From an uncultured Solirubrobacter sp. (GTDB lineage: Bacteria > Actinomycetota > Thermoleophilia > Solirubrobacterales > Solirubrobacteraceae): DNA of 14,368 nucleotides. This document shows, one piece after another, positions 7,244 to 13,045 of the stretch; position 1 is the first letter of the stretch; every line of letters begins with the position of its first letter. The translations under genes and the position numbers were made by a program. Under the pieces are notes generated by a model. It made no database searches. It was not told the origin of the DNA and saw only the letters and a program-made list of their open reading frames with translations. The stretch covers positions 1 to 14,368 of the forward strand of contig CALMNS010000701.1 of assembly GCA_937871635.1 (NCBI GenBank), written 5' to 3'.

Positions 7244-8619
7244 CAGTCCTCCCCTCCGTTGGTTGCCGCGACCTGGACCATCTCGCCGAGCCGCGTGAGC
7301 TTCACCCGGGGCCGTCCGGCCGGCTGCCCACGTCCTTGCTCGTGGCGGTCGATCCGCTTCCACCCCTCGTAGTCGACGACGCCCGGATGCCGCGCGGCCA
7401 GCAGGGTCCCGAGGTCGGGCAGCCCGGGGTGCGGCTCAAGGACCCGCCCGGCCTCGATGTCCTCGAGGACGCAGTTCACCGTCTCCTGCGCGTCCTTCTT
7501 GTTCGTGCCGATCACGCCCGAGGGGCCGCGCTTGATCCAGCCGACGACGTACTCGCCCGGGCAGGGCCCCGCCGCGTCATGCACGCGGCCGTGCTGGTTG
7601 GCGATCGTGCCGCGGGAGTCGTCGAACGGCACTCCCGGGAGCGGGACGCCGCGGTAGCCGATCGCGCGCAGCACGAGCCCGGCCTGGAGCGTCTCCTCGA
7701 TCTCGGTCGCCCGGGCGCGCAGGCGCCCGTCGGCGCCGGCGACCAGCTCGTTGCGCACGGTCCGCACCGCCTCGACGCGGTCCACGCCGAGCAGCTCGAC
7801 CGGCGAGCGCAGGAACTGCAGCACGATGCGCTTGAAGGCCCCGGTGGGCTCGCGGGCGGCGTAGCCGCGCAGGATCTCGACGTTGCGACGGGCCGTTGGC
7901 TCGACGCCCGGATCCGGGGTCCGGAGCGCGTGCTCGAGCTCCTCGGCGTCCACGACGACGTCGACGTCCGCGAGCTCTCCGAGCTCCCGCAGCTCCGGGT
8001 TCGTGAACGCCGCCTGGGCCGGGCCGCGGCGGCCGAGCACCACCACCTCGCGGATGGCGCTCTCCCGCAGCACCTCGATGGCGTGGTCGGCGGTGTCGGT
8101 GATGCTGAGCTCCGCCTCGGGGAGGACGAGCATGCGCGCGACGTCGAGGGCGACGTTGCCGTTGCCGACGATCACGGCGCGCTCCGTCGAGAAGTCGAAG
8201 TCGAGGTCGGCGTAGTCGGGATGGGCGTTGTACCAACCGACGAAGTCGGTCGCCGGCCAGCTGCCGGCCAGCTGCTCGCCGGGGATGCCCATGGGGCGGT
8301 CGGCCGCCGTGCCGGTCGCGTAGACCACGGCGTGATAGCGGGCGGCCAGCTCCTCGCGGGTGACGTCGCGGCCGAACTCCACGCCGCCGAAGAAGCGGAA
8401 GCGCGCGTGCGCCGCGGTCTTCTCGAAGATCCGCGTGACGGACTTGATCTTCGGGTGGTCCGGCGCCACGCCGGAGCGCACGAGGCCCCAGGGCGTCGGG
8501 AGCCGGTCGAGCATGTCGATGGACACCTCGCGGTCGCCGGCGCCGGTCAGCAGGTGCCCGGCGGCGTAGAAGCCCGCCGGGCCGGAGCCCACGACGGCGA
8601 TCCTGACCTCGTCGGGCAT
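7243..8619 (-). CDS. fprA: FprA-like NADPH:ferredoxin (adrenodoxin-type) reductase
   Basis: A 458-residue flavoprotein, close to the length of mycobacterial FprA (about 456). It carries the FAD motif VVGSGPAGFYAAGHL at 9-23, the diagnostic LPTPWGLVRSGVAPDHP segment (about 40-56), a second dinucleotide motif IVGNGNVALDVARML and the C-terminal GWIKRGPSGVIGTNKKDAQETV block typical of adrenodoxin-reductase-like enzymes. It transfers electrons from NADPH to a ferredoxin, which usually passes them to a cytochrome P450. The P450 gene ends only 5 bp upstream, making this the likely redox partner. The start is ATG at 8619; its AGGTGG lies unusually close, so initiation may rely on coupling to the P450 stop. 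No ferredoxin gene is present in the operon or elsewhere in the window. The symbol is given by family resemblance only. Confidence 0.92.
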   Translation of the reverse strand: MPDEVRIAVVGSGPAGFYAAGHLLTGAGDREVSIDMLDRLPTPWGLVRSGVAPDHPKIKSVTRIFEKTAAHARFRFFGGVEFGRDVTREELAARYHAVVYATGTAADRPMGIPGEQLAGSWPATDFVGWYNAHPDYADLDFDFSTERAVIVGNGNVALDVARMLVLPEAELSITDTADHAIEVLRESAIREVVVLGRRGPAQAAFTNPELRELGELADVDVVVDAEELEHALRTPDPGVEPTARRNVEILRGYAAREPTGAFKRIVLQFLRSPVELLGVDRVEAVRTVRNELVAGADGRLRARATEIEETLQAGLVLRAIGYRGVPLPGVPFDDSRGTIANQHGRVHDAAGPCPGEYVVGWIKRGPSGVIGTNKKDAQETVNCVLEDIEAGRVLEPHPGLPDLGTLLAARHPGVVDYEGWKRIDRHEQGRGQPAGRPRVKLTRLGEMVQVAATNGGED

Positions 8620-8624
8620 CCCAC

Positions 8625-9872
8625 CTACTGCGCGTCGTGGGCGATCCGCAGCTCCTCGAGCCCGCGGGCGGCGAGGCTCGGCGCCCAGCGCAGCTCCGGC
8701 TCCGGCTCCGCGAAGCGCAGGCCCGGCAGGCGCTTGACGAGGCTCGCCAGCGCCAAGCGCATCTCCAAGCGCGCGAGCTGGGCGCCGATGCAGGCGTGCA
8801 CGCCCTTGCCGAAGGCGACGTGCGGGTTCGGGGTGCGGGTGATGTCGACCCGGTCAGGGTCCGGGAACTTCTCCGGGTCGCGGTTGGCGGCCGCCGGCGC
8901 GACGTACACGCGGTCGCCCGTCCTGATCGCGCGACCGCGCAGCTCGAAGTCGGCGATCGTCCAGCGGTGCAGGATCTTGATCGCGCCCTCGAAGCGCAGC
9001 GCCTCCTCGACGGCGCCGCCCGCGAGGCCGTCGGGGTCCGAGCGCAGCAGCTCGAGCTGGTCGGGGTGCTGGAGGAGGGTGAGGACGGCGGAGGCGATGG
9101 TGCTCGTCGTGGTCTCATGCCCGGCGAAGAGCATGAGGGCGCACATGCCCTTGATCTCGTCGTCGTCGAGCCGCCCCCACTTGTCATCGCCCTTGAGCAG
9201 GTCGCTGATCATGTCCTCTCCGGGGTCCTCCCGGCGCAGCTCCATCAGCCCGCCGAAGTAGTCGAGCATCTGCTCGAGCCCGTGCATCGCGTGCTCGTGG
9301 CGATCCTCGCGCTCCTCGCCGCCCGCGCCGAAGGCCACGTGCGCGAGCGCCAGCGACCAGTCGCGGAAGCGCGAGGTGTCCTCGGCGGGCGCCCCGATGA
9401 GCCTGGCGATGACCGTGGCCGGCAGCGGGTACGTGAAGTGGGCGATGAGGTCCTCGTGCCGCTCGGCGATGAACGCGTCGAGGAGCTCGTCGACCAGCCC
9501 CTGGATCTCCGCCTCCATCGACGCCACCCGCTTCGGGTTGAACGCGCTGGCGGCCAGCCCGCGCAGGCGCCGGTGCTCGGGCGGGTCGCTGACCACCATC
9601 CAGCCGGTCATCATCTCGTACACGGGCCCGGCCTTCGCCCGCCGCTCGGCCGACATGGCCTCCAGCAACGGGCGCACCCGGTCCGACGACAGCCGCTTGT
9701 AGTCCATCAGCGCCGCCGAGCAGTCGTCGTAGCGGGTGATGATCCAGCCGCGATGGCGCTCGCTCCAGTGGACCGGATCCTGCTCGCGCAGGGCGGCGAG
9801 GTACGGGTAGGGATCCTCGTTGACCTCTGGCGCCAGCAGATCGACGGACAGCTCGCCCTCGGTCCTCGTCAT
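8625..9872 (-). CDS. cytochrome P450 (soluble bacterial class I type)
   Basis: A 415-residue heme monooxygenase, expected to hydroxylate an organic substrate using O2 and electrons from ferredoxin. The I-helix motif AGHETT is at 250-255, the ExxR pair at E290/R293, and the heme loop FGKGVHACIG ends at about 363 with C361 as the thiolate ligand. There is no membrane anchor. The ATG at 9872 is chosen because GAGGAGA precedes it by five bases; an in-frame GTG at 9908 lacks a comparable ribosome site. It heads the operon P450, FprA-like reductase, FAD oxidoreductase, driven by a strong-looking promoter at 9939-9967 whose spacer holds operator site 4. The specific CYP family cannot be named without alignment. 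Terpene, steroid and fatty-acid substrates all fit the surrounding CoA-thioester genes. Confidence 0.96.
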   Translation of the reverse strand: MTRTEGELSVDLLAPEVNEDPYPYLAALREQDPVHWSERHRGWIITRYDDCSAALMDYKRLSSDRVRPLLEAMSAERRAKAGPVYEMMTGWMVVSDPPEHRRLRGLAASAFNPKRVASMEAEIQGLVDELLDAFIAERHEDLIAHFTYPLPATVIARLIGAPAEDTSRFRDWSLALAHVAFGAGGEEREDRHEHAMHGLEQMLDYFGGLMELRREDPGEDMISDLLKGDDKWGRLDDDEIKGMCALMLFAGHETTTSTIASAVLTLLQHPDQLELLRSDPDGLAGGAVEEALRFEGAIKILHRWTIADFELRGRAIRTGDRVYVAPAAANRDPEKFPDPDRVDITRTPNPHVAFGKGVHACIGAQLARLEMRLALASLVKRLPGLRFAEPEPELRWAPSLAARGLEELRIAHDAQ

Positions 9873-9938
9873 GGCCGTCTCCTCAGGAGTGCGCGAATGG
9901 GCGTCCACCGCCCGGAAGCCGCAGTGCCCGCCCCGGCG

Positions 9939-9967
9939 TTTCTACCAAGCGATCGGTTGATGGTCAA
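9939..9967 (-). promoter_or_regulatory. promoter of the P450 operon with operator in its spacer
   Basis: On the minus strand TTGACC (9967-9962) is followed after exactly 17 bp by TAGAAA (9944-9939). The operator-like palindrome 9944-9961 occupies the spacer and reaches the first base of the -10. Predicted start is near 9932, leaving a leader of about 60 bases before the ATG at 9872, which has its own Shine-Dalgarno. This is the best core promoter in the window. Confidence 0.7.
9944..9961. promoter_or_regulatory. operator-like palindrome (site 4), in the P450 promoter
   Basis: ACCAAGCGATCGGTTGAT has a perfect left arm ACCAA, a self-complementary centre CGATCG and a right arm TTGAT with one mismatch to TTGGT. 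The register is the same as sites 1-3. It lies in the 112-bp gap between the acyl-CoA dehydrogenase stop and the P450 start, suggesting the P450 operon has its own regulated promoter and does not depend only on read-through. Confidence 0.72.
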
Positions 9968-9984
9968 GCCGCTCCCCGTCCGGG

Positions 9985-11127
9985 TCAGAGTCCGAGTGAG
10001 CGTCCGACGATCTCCCGCATGACCTCGTTGGTCCCGCCGTAGATGCGCTGGACGCGGGCGTCGCGCCACAGCCGGGAGATCGCGTACTCGTTCATGTAGC
10101 CGTATCCGCCGTAGAGCTGCAGGCAGTGGTCGAGAACCTGGAACTGCAGGTCGGTGGTCAGCGCCTTGGCGCCGGCGGCCTCGGCGGCCGACAGCCGGCC
10201 GGCGTTGAGCGCGAGGATGCAGGCGTCGACGTACGCGCGGGCCGCGGCCGTCTGGGTGCTGAGATCGGCGAGCGTGAAGCGGTTGTGCTGGAAGGACCCG
10301 ACCGGCTGACCGAACACGTGTCGCTCCCGCACATACTCGAGCGTGAGGTCGAGCGCATGCTCGGCGGCGGCGACGGCGGCGACGGCGATCGAGAGGCGCT
10401 CCCGGGGGAGCTTGGAGATGAGGTACTCGAGGCCCTTCCCCTCCTCCCCTAGGCGGTTCTCGGCCGGGACGCGGACACCGTTGAAGAACAGCTCGGCCGT
10501 GTCCTGGGCGCGCCGGCCGACCTTGTCGAGCTTGCGCCCGCGCTCGAAGCCGTCCATGCCCTCCTCGACGACGAGGAGGCTGAACCCCTCGCGACCGCCG
10601 CCCTGGGAGGTGCGGGCAGCGACGATGACGAGCTCGGCCTGGATGCCGCTCGTGACGAACGTCTTGGAGCCGTCGAGCACGTACTCGTCGCCGTCGCGCC
10701 GGGCGCTGGCGCTCATCGCACGCAGATCCGACCCGGCGCCCGGCTCGGTCATGGCGATCGCGAAGACGAGCTCGCCGCGGACCACGCCGGGCAGCCAGCG
10801 CTGCTGCTGCGCTTCGTCGGTGTACTCGAGCAGGTACGGGACGATGATGTCGTTCTGCAGCGAGAAGTTGTCCCCGACGGCCCCCGCGTAGGCCACCTCC
10901 TCGGTGACCACCGCGTTGAAGCGGAAGTCGTGGATCCCCAGGCCGCCGCAGTCCTCCGGCGCCTCGAACGCCACGAACCCGTGGTCGGCGGCTCGCCGCC
11001 AGAAGCCGCGGTCGACCATGCCCGCCGCCTCCCACTCCTCTGTGTGCGGCAGCGCCTCGGTGGTGATGAACCCGCGTACGGACTCGCGGAACGCCTTGTG
11101 CTCGTCCTCGAAGATGGCCCGCTCCAT
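9985..11127 (-). CDS. acyl-CoA dehydrogenase
   Basis: A 380-residue FAD enzyme introducing an alpha,beta double bond into an acyl-CoA. AMTEPGAGSD at 125-134 is the FAD/substrate signature, RERHVFGQPVGSFQ at about 267-280 the FAD-contact helix region, and IYGGTNEVMREI at 362-373 contains the presumed catalytic base E368. Length and layout match short/medium-chain type homotetramers. The ATG at 11127 has no Shine-Dalgarno sequence, but TAAGCT on the minus strand (11139-11134) ends six bases before it, so the transcript may be leaderless. Electrons would go to an electron-transfer flavoprotein not encoded here. It sits between the hydrolase and the P450 operon on the same strand, with an operator-like site on each side. 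Chain length or ring preference cannot be read from the sequence. Confidence 0.95.
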   Translation of the reverse strand: MERAIFEDEHKAFRESVRGFITTEALPHTEEWEAAGMVDRGFWRRAADHGFVAFEAPEDCGGLGIHDFRFNAVVTEEVAYAGAVGDNFSLQNDIIVPYLLEYTDEAQQQRWLPGVVRGELVFAIAMTEPGAGSDLRAMSASARRDGDEYVLDGSKTFVTSGIQAELVIVAARTSQGGGREGFSLLVVEEGMDGFERGRKLDKVGRRAQDTAELFFNGVRVPAENRLGEEGKGLEYLISKLPRERLSIAVAAVAAAEHALDLTLEYVRERHVFGQPVGSFQHNRFTLADLSTQTAAARAYVDACILALNAGRLSAAEAAGAKALTTDLQFQVLDHCLQLYGGYGYMNEYAISRLWRDARVQRIYGGTNEVMREIVGRSLGL

Positions 11128-11133
11128 CGGTTG

Positions 11134-11139
11134 AGCTTA
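11134..11139 (-). promoter_or_regulatory. candidate -10 element for the acyl-CoA dehydrogenase gene
   Basis: Reading the minus strand, TAAGCT matches TAnnnT and is followed by six bases and then the ATG, the same geometry as at 3911-3923. No good -35 lies 17 bp upstream (AAACGA), and a second possible -10, TAGAGA, sits directly beside the palindrome at 11148-11165. The exact start is therefore uncertain. Confidence 0.4.
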
Positions 11140-11147
11140 TCGCGGTT

Positions 11148-11165
11148 CTCTACCGATCGTTTGGT
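11148..11165. promoter_or_regulatory. operator-like half-degenerate palindrome (site 5), upstream of the acyl-CoA dehydrogenase
   Basis: CTCTACCGATCGTTTGGT keeps the right arm TTGGT and the CGATCG centre, but the left arm is degraded (CTCTA instead of ACCAA). A tighter reading, ACC at 11152-11154 opposite GGT at 11163-11165, is also possible. Its location 20 bp before the start codon, and the presence of better copies at the other promoters, support a regulatory role; on its own it would be unconvincing. Confidence 0.5.
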
Positions 11166-11191
11166 GGACAGGTGCCAGCTGCGCGGCACGT

Positions 11192-11217
11192 GGCGCGCAG
11201 ACGCCGGTCGGCGCGCC
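11192..11217 (-). terminator. possible hairpin downstream of the alpha/beta hydrolase gene
   Basis: GGCGCGC (11192-11198) and GCGCGCC (11211-11217) form a perfect 7-bp inverted repeat with a 12-base loop, 4 bases beyond the hydrolase stop codon on the minus strand. No U-tract follows. It might slow or end transcription between the hydrolase and the acyl-CoA dehydrogenase, or simply reflect base composition. Confidence 0.3.
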
Positions 11218-11221
11218 CGGC

Positions 11222-12259
11222 TCAGCCGCCGAAGACGCCGCGAACGAAGGGCGTGCCGACCCAGGCCCGGTAGAGGCGGCTGAACGCCTTGGCCGGCTGG
11301 GCCCCCGAGGTCTCGCGCAGCGCGGCTTCCACGAGCGCCGGATCGTCGACCTCCTCCCCCGACCTCCACGCCGCCGAGGTCGCGACATCCGCGCTCGAGA
11401 AGAAGTCCGACAGCAGTGGCAGCGCAGCGCTGCGCGGGTCGAACAGCATCAGGTGCCCCTCGCCCGGGAGGCGGTGCAGGCGGCTGTTGGGGAGGCGGTG
11501 CGCGAGCAGGAGCCCGTTGGCGGGCGGCACGAGCCGGTCGCGCTCGCCCGAGACGACGAGCGTCGGCGTCTTCAGGCTCGCCGACCAGTGCAGGCTCGAC
11601 CACGTCGAGCCCTGCAGGAACTGCTGCGCGTAGCCGATCACCGACGGCGGATGGCTGCTGCGAGCCTGGGCCTGGGCCCGCTTGAGGTCCGGGTCGCGGA
11701 AGCGGTCCCCGCCGTCGAGCAGATGGCTGGTGGCCTTGTAGACGGTCGGCGAGAGGTAGCGCAGCGGCGTCGAGATCAACGCGAGCGAAGTCGCGTCGGG
11801 CGGCGCGCCGCCCCAGCCGCAGCTCGTGCCGACCAGCGCCAGGCGGCGCACCCGGTCGGGCGCGCAGTGGGCGAACTGCTGGGCCATGACGCCGCCCAGC
11901 GAGTAGCCGACGACGTCCACGCGCTCGTAGCCGAGCTCGTCGAGCAGGCGGCGCAGCACCCGCGCGACCACGGGCAGCGGGAGCGCCACCGGGCTCTTGC
12001 GCGAGCGGCCCATGCCCGGGGCGTCGAAGACGATCGTCCGTGAGCGCCGGGCGAGGACGCGCTCCGCCGGGCCCCACATCTCGACGTTTCCCCCCAGGCC
12101 GTTGACCATCAGCAGGGGGTGGCCCTCGCCCTGCTCGCGGACGAACAGCCGGAAGCCGGGCCACGCGACGTAGGTCTCCTCGATGTCGACCCGGCGCCCG
12201 CCCCCCGGCTCCGGGCCGACGCCCGGCTCCGCCAGCCGGCGCCCGGGCTGAGCGCTCAT
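11222..12259 (-). CDS. alpha/beta hydrolase resembling intracellular PHA depolymerase (PhaZ-like)
   Basis: A 345-residue serine hydrolase. The oxyanion segment NGLGG is at 53-57, the nucleophile elbow GYSLGG at 118-123 with S120, the acid D241 in GERDRLVPP, and the histidine H269 in GEGHLML. The order of elements, including MAQQFAH after the elbow, TPLRYLSPTVY, STWSSLHW and the final HRLPNSRLH...GHL, closely follows the Pseudomonas-type intracellular medium-chain PHA depolymerase as I remember it. A roughly 50-residue C-terminal tail goes beyond that fold. In this catabolic setting it could instead hydrolyse a lactone, a ring-cleavage product or a CoA thioester; no PHA synthase or phasin is visible. 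The ATG at 12259 has a weak ribosome site, but the upstream in-frame sequence crosses the divergent promoter region and is not protein-like. It is transcribed alone, probably from the promoter around site 6. Confidence 0.85.
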   Translation of the reverse strand: MSAQPGRRLAEPGVGPEPGGGRRVDIEETYVAWPGFRLFVREQGEGHPLLMVNGLGGNVEMWGPAERVLARRSRTIVFDAPGMGRSRKSPVALPLPVVARVLRRLLDELGYERVDVVGYSLGGVMAQQFAHCAPDRVRRLALVGTSCGWGGAPPDATSLALISTPLRYLSPTVYKATSHLLDGGDRFRDPDLKRAQAQARSSHPPSVIGYAQQFLQGSTWSSLHWSASLKTPTLVVSGERDRLVPPANGLLLAHRLPNSRLHRLPGEGHLMLFDPRSAALPLLSDFFSSADVATSAAWRSGEEVDDPALVEAALRETSGAQPAKAFSRLYRAWVGTPFVRGVFGG

Positions 12260-12387
12260 CGAGCGGACCCGATCGGGGCGGTGTGGTCCGGTGGGACGGG
12301 GAGGGAGCGCATGGCGGAGACGGGGCGCAGCCCGGCAGTGAAGCCGATGCCCCGGCGCGTCGACGCCATCCTGCCCACGGCCACGGC

Positions 12388-12393
12388 TTTCTA
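12388..12393 (-). promoter_or_regulatory. candidate -10 element for the hydrolase gene
   Basis: On the minus strand TAGAAA lies directly beyond the palindrome 12395-12412, the same hexamer and same placement as in the P450 promoter. No good -35 is found 17 bp upstream. The leader would be about 120 bases. Confidence 0.4.
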
Positions 12394-12394
12394 C

Positions 12395-12412
12395 ACCAAT
12401 CGCTTGGTCGGT
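12395..12412. promoter_or_regulatory. operator-like palindrome (site 6), upstream of the hydrolase gene
   Basis: ACCAATCGCTTGGTCGGT has a perfect left arm. In the 18-bp register the right arm is TCGGT, one base from TTGGT. A tighter exact palindrome, ACCAA-4-TTGGT, lies inside it (12395-12408). It is flanked by CAC and GTG repeats that extend the symmetry loosely. Confidence 0.6.
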
Positions 12413-12485
12413 GGTGTATCGCGCGAGCTGGATGTCGTCCGCCAGGCGGCGGGGAGGTGGCGCGGTACAGGGCCCGCTCCGGCGA

Positions 12486-12513
12486 TTGCAAACCAACGGT
12501 TGGTGGATAGGCT
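12486..12513 (+). promoter_or_regulatory. candidate promoter of the VOC/dehydrogenase/hydratase operon
   Basis: TTGCAA at 12486-12491 and TAGGCT at 12508-12513 are separated by 16 bp. The palindrome ACCAAC-G-GTTGGT fills the spacer. Predicted start is near 12520, giving a leader of about 40 bases with GAGAGGAG seven bases before the ATG at 12560. Confidence 0.55.
12492..12504. promoter_or_regulatory. operator-like palindrome (site 7), upstream of the VOC operon
   Basis: ACCAACGGTTGGT is a perfect 6-1-6 inverted repeat. In the 18-bp register used by sites 1-4 it reads TGCAAACCAACGGTTGGT (12487-12504), with a degraded left arm. It lies inside the spacer of the predicted promoter. Whether the same protein tolerates this shorter spacing is not known. 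Confidence 0.6.
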
Positions 12514-12559
12514 TGCCTCCCGCCGCCGGGCGGACGCCATCACCGAGAGGAGCGCTGCG

Positions 12560-13045
12560 ATGCCGAGCGGGCCCTTTGCCCACGTCTGCCTGCTGGTCGG
12601 GGACCTCGACCGGGCCATCGAGGACTGGACGAAGCTGCTGCAGATCCTCGACCCCGCGCAGGTCGAGGAGCGCATCGTGCGCTACGACGCCTTCGAGGGC
12701 GGCGAGGACCGGATGCGCTGGGCCACCTTCGTCAATCCCGGCGGCGCGGAGATCCAGCTCATGGAGCCCGATCCCGACAGCCCGCTCGGCCGGCGCCTCG
12801 CCAAGCACGGCGAGCACGTGCACCACCTCTGCTTCACGACCGACGATCCCGAGGCGACCTCGCGCCGCCTCGCCGAGGCGGGCCTCAGCACCACTGGCGA
12901 GGTGTCGAGCGACCCCACCATGCCGTGGCAGCGCTGGACCTGGGTGCTCCCCGACTCGGCCCACGGCACGCTCGTCGAGGTCGCCCGGCCGTACGTCGCC
13001 GTCGGCGGGAAGTGGGAGTCCGCCAGCACCGCCGACCGGGCATGA
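12560..13045 (+). CDS. VOC-superfamily protein (glyoxalase / methylmalonyl-CoA epimerase-like)
   Basis: A 161-residue protein with the two beta-alpha-beta-beta-beta modules of the vicinal-oxygen-chelate fold. Candidate metal ligands sit at the expected places: H8 in FAHVCLLV, Q66 in EIQLMEP, H88/H89 in HVHHLCF and E140 in GTLVEVARP. The pattern is nearest to methylmalonyl-CoA epimerase and similar epimerases/lyases. The ATG at 12560 is chosen for the strong GAGAGGAG seven bases upstream and because the fold starts at residue 6. Its stop overlaps the next ATG (ATGA), so it is translated together with the 3-hydroxyacyl-CoA dehydrogenase. Possible roles are epimerising a branched acyl-CoA or opening an oxygenated intermediate; no methylmalonyl-CoA mutase is visible, so true epimerase function is unproven. 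Confidence 0.85.
   Translation: MPSGPFAHVCLLVGDLDRAIEDWTKLLQILDPAQVEERIVRYDAFEGGEDRMRWATFVNPGGAEIQLMEPDPDSPLGRRLAKHGEHVHHLCFTTDDPEATSRRLAEAGLSTTGEVSSDPTMPWQRWTWVLPDSAHGTLVEVARPYVAVGGKWESASTADRA

Larger units (their letters stand above)
12260..12559. other. divergent intergenic region between the hydrolase and the VOC gene
   Basis: This 300-bp stretch separates two divergently read genes and contains two operator-like palindromes (sites 6 and 7) 97-100 bp apart, a candidate -10 for each direction, and the Shine-Dalgarno of the VOC gene. The layout repeats that of the other divergent region at 2754-2996, which also holds two sites 97 bp apart. A reading frame continuous with the VOC gene crosses it from an ATG at 12311 with a GGGAGGG upstream, but its product there is not domain-like and covers both sites. 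Confidence 0.6.

Noticed and set aside
7258..7266. TTGGTTG near the end of the FprA-like gene as an operator for the FAD gene
   Set aside because: It is only a half-site with no left arm, and the FAD gene is translationally coupled to the preceding gene.
8232..8250. ACCAACCGACGAAGTCGGT inside the FprA-like gene, resembling the operator
   Set aside because: The arms are spaced 9 rather than 8, the right arm is degraded, and it is fully explained by conserved coding sequence far from any promoter.
7336..9261. 641-codon plus-strand open frame opposite the FprA-like and P450 genes
   Set aside because: Shadow frame; it has no start context or domain, and the opposite strand carries clear FAD and heme motifs.
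9873..9908. GTG start for the P450 at 9908, giving 12 more residues
   Set aside because: There is no ribosome site before it, while GAGGAGA precedes the ATG at 9872 at ideal spacing.
9978..10006. GTCCG repeated three times at a 12-base interval across the acyl-CoA dehydrogenase stop codon
   Set aside because: The units share only five to six bases, two of the copies are codons of the C-terminal GRSLGL, and three copies are easily expected at this GC content.
11172..11189. GTGCC/GGCAC 5-bp stem between the hydrolase and acyl-CoA dehydrogenase genes
   Set aside because: The stem is too short and isolated to support a function separate from the better hairpin beside it.
12311..12559. N-terminal extension of the VOC protein from an ATG with a good upstream GGGAGGG
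   Set aside because: It would add about 83 non-domain residues and would place two operators and the promoter inside the coding sequence. The start at 12560 has its own strong ribosome site right before the fold. Not excluded absolutely.
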